A stretch of DNA of 64,000 bases from Galbula dea (taxonomy: Eukaryota > Chordata > Aves > Piciformes > Galbulidae): assembly GCA_013399015.1 (NCBI GenBank), contig VWZX01006847.1, positions 655 to 64,654 of the forward strand, in the 5' to 3' direction. A model generated the notes under the pieces. It had not been told where the DNA came from. It worked only from the letters and a program-made list of their open reading frames with translations, and did no database searches. The position numbers were made by a program, and so were the translations under genes. The first letter of the stretch is position 1. Each line of letters begins with the position of its first letter. Below are positions 61,001-63,737 of this stretch, piece after piece.

Positions 61001-63737
61001 TCTCAGAGGGAAGGCAGAGCAGCAGTGCCCATTTAGGATCAGCTCCGTGGTGTCTGTCAGTGGAAAGCAGGAATGGAGTGGGAAGCTAGGAGGAGGGAAG
61101 GAGCATGGCTGTTTATCCTGCAGCAGGTTTCCATGTCTCAGTTTTATTCCAGGCAGGAGCTAAACTCCTTTTGCCCAGGGAGGATGAGCTTCATCTGCCT
61201 CAGCCAAACAAGCATGGGGGTGGTAGCCAACTCTGTTTGACTTCCTTGCCCCTTCCTCTCCAGACAGGAGCGTGCTGCACTGCTTGGGACCCTGCCAGGC
61301 TTTGGCTTGATTAAAACCAAATCAAACAGCTATATTTCTGGAAGCTGGCTCACCCCCAGGAAGGAAGCTGGCAGCTAGGACAAGGGAGTGTGCAGCCCTG
61401 CTGCTGGTTTCTGATGGGTTGTGGGTGGTGTTGGTGCTGTTCCAGATCACCATCTGCAGGAATGATGAGTGTGTCCTGGAGGACAATTCCCAGAGAACCA
61501 AGTGGAAGGTGATCAGCCCCACAGGGAATGAGGCCATGGTGCCTTCTGTCTGCTTCCTGATCCCCCCACCCAACAAAGAGGCCATTGAGATGGCCAACAG
61601 GTAACTCACTGGGCTCTGCTATGTGCAAGTCCCAGAGGTGCAGTGGCAGGGAGGTGAGGAGGGGGTTGGTGGCATGGGAGGGGACAGATCTGGGGTGGGA
61701 ATGGGAGAGGAGCTGGGCAGGAGGAACAGGAGTGGATGGCATAGCTGGCTTTGGTGCAAGGGGAGGAACCCCTCATGGTTGTACAGCTGCAAACTCCATC
61801 CCAGCAGCTGCTCTGGTATCTGGCAAAAGAGAAAAGGATGCTCTGGGAGGGAGGGATCCTTCTAGGGATCTCTTGCACTGGGCAGCAGGAGCCTAACTGG
61901 GATCCCTGGGCTGATGGGCTGAGGCTGGCATTGATGGCTGGGACATTAACAGTCTTAAGGCTGAGTGTCCTGGGGAGACCCAGGGCTGATGGGCCTGCTC
62001 CTTCCCCTTGCAGGGTAGAACAGTTGTACCAGAAAGTGATGGCTCTCTGGCACCAGCTCCACATGAACACCAAGAGCCTCATCTCCTGGAACTACCTGAG
62101 GAAGGACATAGCCCTGGTGCAAAGCTTCAGCATGGAAAAGGTACAGTAGGACCTTCCCTGTCCTGGCTTCTTCTCTGGTGCTGAGGGGCATGGTTTGGTA
62201 GTGACCTGGCAGTGCTGGCTTAATGGGTGGATCCTTTTCCAACCTAAATGATTGCCTGATTAGGGAGTGAGCAAGGTTGGAGGGAAGCATGAGGCTGGTG
62301 AGGAGGAGCTTGCCTTCTCTCAAGGGCAGAGGCAGGTGACGAAGCTGGGGAGATGGCTCCAGGTGGAGTGGAGGAAGTTGTTCCCAGGGGTTAGATGTGC
62401 TGCTTTTCCACTCACAGCTCAGATCCTTAGCACAAGGGGAGTGCCAGCAAGCCCTGAAGAGCCTCCAGGCACACTATGAGGACTTCCTGCAGGACAGCAG
62501 GGACTCGGAGCTCTTCTCGGTGTCAGAGCGCTTGCGTCTGGAGGAGGAGGTGGAGGCTTCCAAGGAACACATCCAGCAGCTGCTGGAGTCTATGGAGAAT
62601 GGTGAGCTTCAGAGCGCTGGTGGAGCTGTGGGACTCATAAACAAAGGATTTATGGGCTGGTTTCATTTTCTGAGCTTGCTAGGTGGTGGTGGGAGCAGCT
62701 GCTGCCTTTATTTCTCCATCCAGTCAAGTGTTCAGCCCTTGTTCAGCAATATTCCAGCAGAGCCACGTTCCTTAGCTTTGCAGCTTCAGCATAAGTGCTG
62801 AGACCTCTTACCCTAAAGCTGGTGGGGATGTGTTTAGTCTTTGGGATCCACTTCTGAGCAAGAAATTCTTCTTGCATTTAATCTTTAAGATAGTAGATGT
62901 GGCAGTGACATGTGTGACGTAGCAACACTGTCAGTCCCACTAAGAGCAAGGACTCCAGATTCATCCTGTGAGGTGCCCCATGGCTGGGCTCATCCTTAAC
63001 TTCATCTGAAGGACATAGAATCACAGAATTGTCAGAGTTGGAAGGGACCTTAAAGATCATCTAGTTTCAAATCCTCTGCCTGACAGGGACACCTCCCACT
63101 AGATCAGGTTTCCCACAGCCACATCCAGCCTGGCCTTAAAAGCTTCCAGGGATGGAGCTTCCACAACCTTTCTGGGCAACCTGTTCCAGTGTTTCCCCAC
63201 CCTCATGGTGAAGAACTTCCTCCTAATAGCCAATCTAAATCTCCCCTTCTCTAGTTTGGATCCATTCCCCCTAGTCCTATCACTACCTGATATCCTAAAT
63301 AAGTCCCTCACCAGCTTTCTTGTAGCCCCCTTCAGATACTGGAAGGCCACAGTAAGGTTTCCTTGAAGCCTTCTCTTCTCCAGACTGAACAACCCCAACT
63401 CTGTCAGTGGTTTGATTCAGGTGTTCTCTGCCTGAGCCAGAGCCCCTAGTGCAGTGCTTGGTGTCAGCACAGCACAGCACTGCACTCAGCTCTGGGGCCC
63501 CACGCAGGTCCCACGTGGGGCAGGTACCAACCAGAGTGGCCTGAACTGCTCTTTTGGTGACTTGCAGAAGACAAGGATGAGACCATTGCCAGGACATACC
63601 TCTCTGAGCTGAAGAACATCCGTCTGCACCTGGAAGAGTGTGAGCAGAGGCTGGGGAGCAGAATCCAGTCCCCGAGCAGCACCCGAGCAGATGGAGACAC
63701 CATCCAGGAGAACACCATCCGCATCGCAGAGCAGGAG
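864..63737 (+). CDS. MACF1: MACF1 (ACF7) 5' part: spliced coding region, N-terminal 1095 residues, partial at 3'
   Basis: Spectraplakin that links actin filaments to microtubules in the cytoplasm and cell cortex. Spliced from the first exon at 864 through 24 common exons, the frame stays open for 3285 coding bases (1095 residues). Seen in order: Ser/Arg-rich N-terminus (1-73), CH1 (about 78-181), CH2 (about 194-298), spectrin-like repeats of the plakin domain (about 311 onward) and an SH3 domain (about 868-925). The start [19 protein letters not shown] and runs such as [20 protein letters not shown] and [20 protein letters not shown] identify MACF1 rather than its paralogs DST and plectin, whose matching segments differ. 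Family proteins reach over 5000-7000 residues, so roughly the first 15 percent is here; the last exon ends on a GT donor and the gene runs past the window. At least three, perhaps five, first exons feed exon 2, and one more feeds exon 6. Confidence 0.97.
891..955 (+). repeat. 18-bp tandem repeat inside the first coding exon
   Basis: Three 18-bp units (891-908, 909-926, 927-944) and a partial fourth encode S-E-R-S-C/Y-R. The units differ by a few bases, mostly silent or Cys/Tyr changes. The array gives a Ser/Arg-rich N-terminus that could be phosphorylated; that role is inference. Confidence 0.9.
1084..4950. other. Intron between the 864 and 5851 first exons
   Basis: Unique-looking intron sequence. 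A purine-rich GGA/GAT simple stretch lies at about 4209-4273. The open frames here lack splice context or protein-like composition and are not called. Confidence 0.6.
4955..5390. repeat. Degenerate minisatellite, units around 'actgggatgcagtg'
   Basis: Many imperfect copies of a short unit (variants of actgggatgca, gggatgcagtgc, gcactgggag) fill about 430 bases just before the CpG-rich promoter. A long minus-strand open frame across it is a by-product of the repeat. Confidence 0.75.
5395..5600. repeat. C-rich tandem repeat, units around 'ccctcccggtgtcc'
   Basis: Imperfect tandem units rich in tccc and ggtgtcc run up to the edge of the CpG-rich promoter. G-rich on the minus strand, so polymorphic length and sequencing difficulty are likely. 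Confidence 0.7.
5600..5850 (+). promoter_or_regulatory. MACF1: CpG-island promoter of the 5851 first exon, two CCAAT/GC-box modules
   Basis: Very GC- and CpG-rich DNA directly upstream of the ATG at 5851. Two near-identical 26-bp modules lie at 5672-5697 and 5725-5750, 53 bp apart; each has aggcggagc, then gaccaat (CCAAT box), then ggcgtg (GC/CACC box). No TATA box is seen. This matches a broad CpG-island promoter with NF-Y and Sp/KLF-type sites; factor binding is inferred from motif alone. Confidence 0.75.
5851..5944 (+). CDS. MACF1: MACF1 alternative first exon, plectin-1f-like N-terminus
   Basis: ATG at 5851 in good context (gcgccATGg), 31 codons plus one base, then donor G|GTACGG (phase 1). 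The peptide begins [19 protein letters not shown] and ends [12 protein letters not shown]; spliced to exon 2 it reads ...[13 protein letters not shown]. From memory, DST has a closely related start (MAGYL... [12 protein letters not shown]) and plectin 1f a shorter one (MAGPL... IQAYEEVREKYK), so this start is probably shared by all three plakins. The 5' untranslated part begins inside the CpG island; its exact start is not visible. Confidence 0.93.
6116..6540. repeat. Degenerate minisatellite, units around 'cctgcgtggggtgcc'
   Basis: Repeated variants of cctgcgtgggg, ttccagggtccta and ggggtcctggggg with irregular spacing, just downstream of the 5851 exon. A short related stretch recurs at about 8264-8350. 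Confidence 0.65.
6541..13925. other. Long intron, first segment
   Basis: About 7.4 kb without a convincing exon. Minisatellite-related text recurs at 8264-8350 (cctgcgtggg, ttcttggggtt). No retroelement was recognised in this stretch. Confidence 0.55.
13926..14108 (-). mobile_element. CR1 LINE 3'-end fragment
   Basis: Reads as reverse-complemented CR1: accacagaatgtcctgagtt, then text on pointing to 'aggacaacccccaaaatcag' and 'agcattgtccagatgcttct'. It shares these blocks, inverted, with the plus-strand copy at 33905-34192, so both belong to one CR1 subfamily. Confidence 0.85.
14394..14416. repeat. Poly-G run of about 21 bases
   Basis: An uninterrupted G homopolymer, seen after 'ggagct' and before 'ctgctcccccc'. 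It could form a G-quadruplex and its length is probably unreliable in any assembly. Confidence 0.85.
14417..15365. other. Intron sequence
   Basis: Nothing recognised apart from a T-rich run at about 15049-15078. Confidence 0.5.
15366..15803 (+). mobile_element. CR1 LINE 3'-end fragment
   Basis: Contains the shared blocks tctagagcacaagtgttgtg, ctggagaagaggaggctcag, tggcccaggctgcccagggc, and a 3' tail ending near 'ccttaatgattccatga'. The same blocks recur at 25335, 29935, 51118 and, inverted, 33000-33150. Truncated at the 5' side, as CR1 copies usually are. Confidence 0.92.
15804..17205. other. Intron sequence
   Basis: No exon or known repeat seen. Confidence 0.5.
17347..17398 (+). CDS. Candidate MACF1 first exon (17 codons), weak
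   Basis: An ATG at 17347 opens [17 protein letters not shown] followed by AAAG|GTATTT. The split is phase 1, so it would join exon 2 as ...[13 protein letters not shown]. From memory, plectin isoform 1e has a short start that also ends in SLK before DERDRV. A CArG-like box (tcaaataagg, 17206-17215) and an AT-rich patch lie upstream. Against it: the donor is weak at +4 and +5, the region is not CpG-rich, and one in three random frames gives phase 1. Confidence 0.22.
17399..19188. other. Intron sequence
   Basis: No exon or repeat family recognised; short T-rich runs at about 17906-17930 and 18171-18187. Confidence 0.5.
19189..19455 (-). mobile_element. CR1 LINE 3'-end fragment
   Basis: Inverted CR1 text: aaaatcatagaactgttttg at the 3' tail, then aaggtcattgagtccagcta, cctggcactgccaggtcagc and ctgggcagcctgggccaggc. 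Same subfamily as the copy at 32766-33275. Confidence 0.92.
19456..22337. other. Intron sequence
   Basis: About 2.9 kb with no recognised exon or repeat. Confidence 0.5.
22338..22780 (-). mobile_element. CR1 LINE 3'-end fragment
   Basis: Inverted CR1: tcgtagaatggtttgggtgg, aaggtcatgtagtccaaccc, gatcaggttgcttagagccc, ttccagggatgggacatctc, continuing through ctctaaatctcc-like and gtcccttgaagtcctgcaag text. One of the longer copies here; related to 24209-24440. Confidence 0.92.
22781..24208. other. Intron sequence
   Basis: No exon or recognised repeat; a T/G-rich run lies at about 22859-22915. Confidence 0.5.
24209..24440 (-). mobile_element. CR1 LINE 3'-end fragment
   Basis: Inverted CR1 closely matching 22338-22600 (tacagaatcattgaatggtt, agcaggttgcttagagcccc, gatgggacatctcccacctc, ccctcagagtggaaaatatc). 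Shorter than its relative. Confidence 0.92.
24724..25034 (+). repeat. Direct duplication of about 155 bp flanking a single N
   Basis: The segment from ctgcagggccacagctctgc to cacacttcctt occurs at 24724-24876 and again at 24879-25034, with a lone N at 24877 between them. The copies differ only at a couple of bases and in the length of a T run. Most simply this is two overlapping contig ends or two alleles placed side by side across an unclosed gap, not a real duplication. Confidence 0.9.
25335..25737 (+). mobile_element. CR1 LINE 3'-end fragment
   Basis: Shares tctagagcacgagtgttgtg, ttggttagcctggagaagag, ggttcagtttggatatgagg and ggattgaaaagccctggaga with the copy at 29720-30345, ending near 'ccttcatgattctgtt'. 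Confidence 0.93.
25738..28585. other. Intron sequence with an AT-rich tract near its end
   Basis: No exon seen. A low-complexity AT-rich tract runs over about 28303-28380 (atatacattatttatatcta, tgattatatatatttaaagg), unlike the GC-rich surroundings. GTCT repeats lie at about 26367-26400. Confidence 0.5.
28586..29055 (+). mobile_element. CR1 LINE 3'-end fragment
   Basis: Contains gagaggccacatctggagtc, agagacaaggaactactgga, tggcccaggctgcccagaga, ggcttggactgggtgatctc and a tail ending ctgggattctgtgac. Of the same kind as 38795-39323 and distinct from the 'agagcacaagtgttgtg' copies. Confidence 0.92.
29715..30345 (+). mobile_element. CR1 LINE fragment, longest plus-strand copy
   Basis: Starts near agcgtgcccaggtggccaag and gccaacagcatcctggcttg, which correspond to reverse-transcriptase C-terminal coding sequence of CR1, then runs through tctagagcacaagtgttgtg to a 3' tail at aacaattctatgactctaag. 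Frames are broken. A 302-codon minus-strand open frame across it is antisense and not a gene. Confidence 0.93.
30346..31100. other. Intron sequence leading into a GC-rich promoter
   Basis: No exon or repeat seen; GC content and CpG rise after about 30950. Confidence 0.5.
31100..31544 (+). promoter_or_regulatory. MACF1: Promoter and 5' untranslated region of the 31545 first exon, TATA-like box
   Basis: GC-rich DNA with G runs (31200-31220) and several CpGs. A TATA-like tctataagca lies at 31421-31430, about 120 bases before the ATG; a start site 25-30 bases downstream would leave about 90 bases of leader. Positions of transcription start are inferred. Confidence 0.5.
31545..31647 (+). CDS. MACF1: MACF1 alternative first exon with hydrophobic anchor, plectin-1b-like
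   Basis: ATG at 31545 (gacgATGc), 34 codons plus one base, then donor G|GTAGGG (phase 1). The peptide starts [20 protein letters not shown] and continues [14 protein letters not shown], then DERDRVQKK from exon 2. Residues 12-28 are hydrophobic and followed by Arg-rich residues, as in a short N-terminal membrane anchor. From memory, plectin isoform 1b has the same design (a hydrophobic ...GHVVTLAAVWHWR... start that anchors plectin on mitochondria), and DST isoform a2 also has an N-terminal membrane segment. A membrane-anchored MACF1 isoform is therefore likely; the target organelle is inference. Confidence 0.75.
31648..32765. other. Intron sequence
   Basis: No exon or recognised repeat. Confidence 0.5.
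32766..33275 (-). mobile_element. CR1 LINE 3'-end fragment
   Basis: Inverted CR1: ggatcatttaggttggaagt tail, then cagcactgccaggttaccac, cttctccaggctaaccaagc, cacaacacttgtgctctaga and ggacacactccagcacctga. Mirror image of the plus copies at 15366, 29715 and 50950. Confidence 0.93.
33826..33904 (+). mobile_element. CR1 LINE extreme 3' end
   Basis: Short tail fragment: gacatggtttagtggcacag, ttgggttgattgctggtctt, ccttaatgattctgtggctc. It abuts the next CR1 copy directly. Confidence 0.8.
33905..34192 (+). mobile_element. CR1 LINE 3'-end fragment, second subfamily
   Basis: Contains ggttaggttgggtattagga, acccagagggtggtggagga, gaagcatctggacaatgccc and tttccaactcaggacattct. Same subfamily as the inverted copy at 13926-14108. 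Confidence 0.9.
34193..34890. other. Intron sequence
   Basis: No exon or repeat recognised. Confidence 0.5.
34990..36063 (+). promoter_or_regulatory. MACF1: CpG-rich stretch, likely another alternative promoter
   Basis: CpG density rises well above the surrounding intron (for example 35020-35120, 35270-35310, 35650-35800, 35990-36060). Several short ATG-initiated frames end at GT donors in it; the one at 35991 is the best. No TATA box or clear CCAAT module found, so the start site is not placed. Confidence 0.5.
35991..36063 (+). CDS. Candidate MACF1 first exon, Cys/Arg-rich 24-residue N-terminus
   Basis: ATG at 35991 (gtgATGg) opens [20 protein letters not shown] followed by MCCI and ATCG|GTTAGT. 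The split is phase 1, so it would join exon 2 as ...[13 protein letters not shown]. Four cysteines beside basic residues resemble a palmitoylated membrane-targeting segment. The CpG-rich setting supports a promoter. Against it: T at +3 of the donor is uncommon, and a competing phase-1 frame exists at 35794-35842. Confidence 0.38.
36064..37793. other. Intron upstream of exon 2
   Basis: No exon or retroelement recognised; a T run at about 36676-36688. Confidence 0.5.
37794..37855 (+). CDS. MACF1: MACF1 exon 2: start of CH1
   Basis: Acceptor ctcttgacag, donor G|GTAAGA. Encodes (D)[20 protein letters not shown]; starts phase 1, ends phase 0. This is the common acceptor for all plakin first exons and opens the first actin-binding helix of CH1. 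Confidence 0.98.
37856..38794. other. Intron 2, first part
   Basis: A poly-T run before a cag at about 37960-37978 looks like an acceptor but no fitting in-phase small exon follows. A counterpart of plectin's optional exon 2-alpha was looked for and not found. Confidence 0.45.
38795..39323 (+). mobile_element. CR1 LINE 3'-end fragment
   Basis: Contains ctcacctggagaactgtgat, agagagacatggagctcctg, ctggcccaggctgcccagag, and a tail gccttccaacttgaaccact ending in gggattctgtgg. Inserted in intron 2, about 200 bases upstream of exon 3. Confidence 0.92.
39520..39609 (+). CDS. MACF1: MACF1 exon 3: CH1
   Basis: Phase 0 to 0, 30 codons: [20 protein letters not shown] then [10 protein letters not shown]. 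Acceptor ctctccccag, donor G|GTAAGT. The LYEDLRDG...LLEVLSG block is a strong spectraplakin/plectin CH1 signature. Confidence 0.98.
39752..39803. repeat. ATT microsatellite
   Basis: Imperfect (ATT)n, seen as ttattattactattattag and ctattattattattattga, in intron 3. Confidence 0.9.
39804..40541. other. Intron 3, left part
   Basis: No retroelement. It ends in a very long pyrimidine tract (about 40494-40538, CCCT/TCCC repeats) directly before the candidate optional exon. Confidence 0.6.
40542..40577 (+). CDS. MACF1: Candidate optional MACF1 exon 3-alpha, 12 codons
   Basis: Follows an exceptionally long pyrimidine tract and a TAG acceptor (40539-40541). Exactly 36 bases, phase 0 to 0, encode [12 protein letters not shown], with donor G|GTGAGA. 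Inserted between exons 3 and 4 it reads ...[22 protein letters not shown]. From memory, plectin has an optional exon 3-alpha at this junction, also 12 residues, beginning PRE and ending RL. A second in-phase donor (GAA|GTAGGT) at 40640 would lengthen it to 33 codons, adding a Glu/Asp-rich end. The insert falls inside CH1 and could tune actin affinity. Not proven without transcripts. Confidence 0.6.
40641..42157. other. Intron 3, right part
   Basis: No exon or retroelement recognised. It contains the acceptor-like tandem repeat at 41267-41332. Confidence 0.5.
41267..41332 (+). repeat. 22-bp tandem repeat, three acceptor-like units
   Basis: Three units of about 22 bp each end in cttctccttgcag; the AG dinucleotides fall at 41287-41288, 41309-41310 and 41331-41332. 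Each unit looks like a good 3' splice site, yet no in-phase exon with a donor follows. Confidence 0.85.
42158..42235 (+). CDS. MACF1: MACF1 exon 4: CH1
   Basis: Phase 0 to 0, 26 codons: [20 protein letters not shown] then FLKQRQ. Acceptor tctcttgcag, donor G|GTAAGG. Confidence 0.98.
42236..43929. other. Intron 4
   Basis: About 1.7 kb; nothing recognised. Confidence 0.5.
43930..44022 (+). CDS. MACF1: MACF1 exon 5: end of CH1
   Basis: Phase 0 to 0, 31 codons: [20 protein letters not shown] then [11 protein letters not shown]. Acceptor cttctcttccag, donor G|GTAGGC. Completes CH1; the internal first exon at 46460 bypasses everything up to here. Confidence 0.98.
44023..46261. other. Intron 5, part upstream of the internal promoter
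   Basis: No exon or retroelement recognised. A pyrimidine-rich tract spans about 45970-46115. The stretch before 46261 (gaatttgtcttctcacag) would also serve as a splice acceptor. Confidence 0.5.
46262..46459 (+). promoter_or_regulatory. MACF1: Leader of the internal first exon, CpG- and AGC-repeat-containing
   Basis: GC-rich leader with an (AGC)n run at about 46291-46310 and purine repeats just before the ATG. Either the promoter lies here or in intron 5 and transcription starts nearby, or the exon is spliced in from an upstream leader at the acceptor ending 46261. The frame is open upstream of the ATG but holds no earlier in-frame ATG. Confidence 0.5.
46460..47476 (+). CDS. MACF1: MACF1 internal first exon: acylated, CH1-less isoform N-terminus
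   Basis: ATG at 46460 (gaggagATGG) opens 339 codons, ending GGAATG|GTCAGT in phase 0, which fits exon 6 exactly (...[14 protein letters not shown]). The start [10 protein letters not shown] has Gly2, Cys7 and Lys9, as in N-myristoylated and palmitoylated proteins; a basic stretch [17 protein letters not shown] (22-38) follows and would favour membrane lipids. The rest is Glu- then Ser/Gly/Ala-rich and probably disordered, with a helical part around residues 90-160. Known family biology: mouse ACF7 and DST have an 'isoform 3' N-terminus with only CH2, and the DST one is membrane-targeted through myristoylation. This exon is the matching case. The CpG-rich content indicates its own promoter. 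Confidence 0.88.
47477..50202. other. Intron 5, part downstream of the internal first exon
   Basis: About 2.7 kb; nothing recognised except the 21-bp tandem repeat at 49681-49744. Confidence 0.5.
49681..49744. repeat. 21-bp tandem repeat, three copies
   Basis: Three copies of gggctggggctccttctggtg, the last diverged (ctctttgtggt). Confidence 0.9.
50203..50413 (+). mobile_element. CR1 LINE 3'-end fragment
   Basis: Classic CR1 tail: gtgaggcactggcacaggtt, gatgccccatccctggcagt, ttaaggtcccttccaaccca, aaccattctatgattcaaac. Lies 220 bases upstream of exon 6. Confidence 0.96.
50635..50801 (+). CDS. MACF1: MACF1 exon 6: start of CH2
   Basis: Phase 0 to 2, 55 codons plus two bases: [20 protein letters not shown], then [20 protein letters not shown] and [15 protein letters not shown]. 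Acceptor tgccttccag, donor G|GTAGGA. It also accepts the internal first exon in phase. Confidence 0.98.
50950..51537 (+). mobile_element. CR1 LINE 3'-end fragment
   Basis: From aggatcctggcttgggtcag through gagatgctggagtgtgtgca, tctagagcacaagtgttgtg and agaagaggaggctcagggga to a tail at tagtgattctgtgactctat. Sits in intron 6. Confidence 0.94.
51538..52154. other. Intron 6, right part
   Basis: Nothing recognised besides the acceptor gcatgtcttgtag. Confidence 0.5.
52155..52267 (+). CDS. MACF1: MACF1 exon 7: CH2
   Basis: Phase 2 to 1: (R)[20 protein letters not shown] then [17 protein letters not shown]. Donor G|GTGGGT. Only 93 bases of intron separate it from exon 8. Confidence 0.98.
52361..52467 (+). 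CDS. MACF1: MACF1 exon 8: end of CH2 and linker
   Basis: Phase 1 to 0: (D)[20 protein letters not shown] then [15 protein letters not shown]. Acceptor cctcctggccag, donor T|GTGAGT. Completes the actin-binding domain. Confidence 0.98.
52910..53029 (+). CDS. MACF1: MACF1 exon 9: plakin domain begins
   Basis: Phase 0 to 0, 40 codons: [20 protein letters not shown] then [20 protein letters not shown]. Helical, spectrin-repeat-like. Donor G|GTAGGT. Confidence 0.98.
53136..53231 (+). CDS. MACF1: MACF1 exon 10: plakin spectrin repeat
   Basis: Phase 0 to 0, 32 codons: [20 protein letters not shown] then [12 protein letters not shown]. Donor G|GTAGGT. Confidence 0.98.
53472..53599 (+). CDS. MACF1: MACF1 exon 11: plakin spectrin repeat
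   Basis: Phase 0 to 2: [42 protein letters not shown]. Acceptor attttccctag, donor G|GTCAGG. Confidence 0.98.
53703..53796 (+). CDS. MACF1: MACF1 exon 12: plakin spectrin repeat
   Basis: Phase 2 to 0: (R)[20 protein letters not shown] then [11 protein letters not shown]. Donor T|GTGAGC. The intron before it is only 103 bases. Confidence 0.98.
54501..54655 (+). CDS. MACF1: MACF1 exon 13: plakin spectrin repeat
   Basis: Phase 0 to 2: [51 protein letters not shown]. Acceptor tcctggtgcag, donor G|GTGAGA. Confidence 0.98.
54727..55215 (+). mobile_element. Possible LTR-retroelement remnant in intron 13, with a short open frame
   Basis: An open frame of about 72 codons (54727-54945) with a protein-like, acidic and Pro-rich composition ends at TAA. 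The DNA after it (tgacatggatggggtggaat, ttggtcagtttagggtcatc, tgtcctgtctgctcctccct) resembles text I associate with avian endogenous-retrovirus LTRs. The frame cannot be a MACF1 exon with the acceptor at 54726: exon 13 ends in phase 2 and the join would hit a stop at once. Its protein is not recognised. Family assignment is a memory-based guess. Confidence 0.35.
55443..55719 (+). CDS. MACF1: MACF1 exon 14: plakin domain, Ser/Thr-rich linker
   Basis: Phase 2 to 0, 92 codons: (R)[93 protein letters not shown] Ser/Thr-rich linker lies between two helical parts. Donor G|GTGAGC. Confidence 0.98.
55720..56123. other. Intron 14
   Basis: Nothing recognised. Confidence 0.5.
56124..56252 (+). CDS. MACF1: MACF1 exon 15: plakin spectrin repeat
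   Basis: Phase 0 to 0, 43 codons: [43 protein letters not shown]. Donor G|GTAGGG. Confidence 0.98.
56253..56552. other. Intron 15
   Basis: Short purine-rich repeats (ggagatggggg units, about 56455-56495); otherwise nothing. Confidence 0.5.
56553..56630 (+). CDS. MACF1: MACF1 exon 16: plakin spectrin repeat
   Basis: Phase 0 to 0, 26 codons: [20 protein letters not shown] then QYCKLM. Acceptor ttcatccttcag, donor G|GTGAGT. Confidence 0.98.
56757..56918 (+). CDS. MACF1: MACF1 exon 17: plakin spectrin repeat
   Basis: Phase 0 to 0, 54 codons: [70 protein letters not shown] is a strongly conserved plakin-domain block. Donor G|GTGAGT. Confidence 0.98.
56919..57506. other. Intron 17
   Basis: Nothing recognised. 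Confidence 0.5.
57507..57611 (+). CDS. MACF1: MACF1 exon 18: plakin spectrin repeat
   Basis: Phase 0 to 0, 35 codons: [20 protein letters not shown] then [15 protein letters not shown]. Donor G|GTGAGC. Confidence 0.98.
57612..58178. other. Intron 18
   Basis: Nothing recognised. Confidence 0.5.
58179..58274 (+). CDS. MACF1: MACF1 exon 19: plakin spectrin repeat
   Basis: Phase 0 to 0, 32 codons: [20 protein letters not shown] then [12 protein letters not shown]. Acceptor gttttcctcag, donor G|GTACTT. Confidence 0.98.
58275..58611. other. Intron 19
   Basis: Nothing recognised. Confidence 0.5.
58612..58737 (+). CDS. MACF1: MACF1 exon 20: plakin spectrin repeat
   Basis: Phase 0 to 0, 42 codons: [42 protein letters not shown]. 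Donor G|GTGGGT. Confidence 0.98.
58738..60819. other. Intron 20
   Basis: About 2.1 kb. A T-rich, AT-rich patch (about 59860-60000) and a G run at about 60727-60739; no exon and no repeat family recognised with confidence. Confidence 0.5.
60820..60972 (+). CDS. MACF1: MACF1 exon 21: plakin domain, start of SH3
   Basis: Phase 0 to 0, 51 codons: [51 protein letters not shown]. The end ([11 protein letters not shown]) is the first strand and RT-loop of the SH3 domain. Donor G|GTGAGG. Confidence 0.98.
60973..61445. other. Intron 21
   Basis: Nothing recognised. Confidence 0.5.
61446..61600 (+). CDS. MACF1: MACF1 exon 22: SH3 domain
   Basis: Phase 0 to 2: [51 protein letters not shown]. Carries [19 protein letters not shown], the SH3 core. 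As known for plakin SH3 domains, the usual proline-binding surface is occluded by the neighbouring spectrin repeat. Donor G|GTAACT. Confidence 0.98.
61601..62013. other. Intron 22
   Basis: Nothing recognised. Confidence 0.5.
62014..62140 (+). CDS. MACF1: MACF1 exon 23: plakin spectrin repeat after SH3
   Basis: Phase 2 to 0: (R)[42 protein letters not shown]. Donor G|GTACAG, weaker than its neighbours. Confidence 0.97.
62186..62262 (+). mobile_element. CR1 LINE extreme 3' end
   Basis: Short tail: gggcatggtttggtagtgac, ctggcagtgctggcttaatg, tccttttccaacctaaatga. Matches the 3' ends of the 25335 and 29715 copies. Confidence 0.85.
62418..62601 (+). CDS. MACF1: MACF1 exon 24: plakin spectrin repeat
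   Basis: Phase 0 to 1, 61 codons plus one base: [61 protein letters not shown]. Donor G|GTGAGC. Confidence 0.97.
62602..63014. other. Intron 24, left part
   Basis: Nothing recognised. Confidence 0.5.
63015..63430 (-). mobile_element. CR1 LINE 3'-end fragment
   Basis: Inverted, well-preserved CR1: atagaatcacagaattgtca tail, gttggaagggaccttaaaga, cacctcccactagatcaggt, ccagggatggagcttccaca, ctcctaatagccaatctaaa, cttgaagccttctcttctcc. Its minus-strand frame encodes part of the CR1 reverse-transcriptase C-terminus. Lies 137 bases upstream of exon 25. Confidence 0.96.
63568..63737 (+). CDS. MACF1: MACF1 exon 25: plakin spectrin repeat; last exon in window
   Basis: Phase 1 to 0: (E)[56 protein letters not shown]. 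Acceptor ggtgacttgcag, donor G|GTCAGT. The coding sequence continues beyond 64000. Confidence 0.97.

Noticed and set aside
864..63737. The gene as DST or plectin instead of MACF1
   Set aside because: SERSCRSER start, [42 protein letters not shown] and the SH3 region match MACF1 as recalled; the DST and plectin versions differ at many of these residues.
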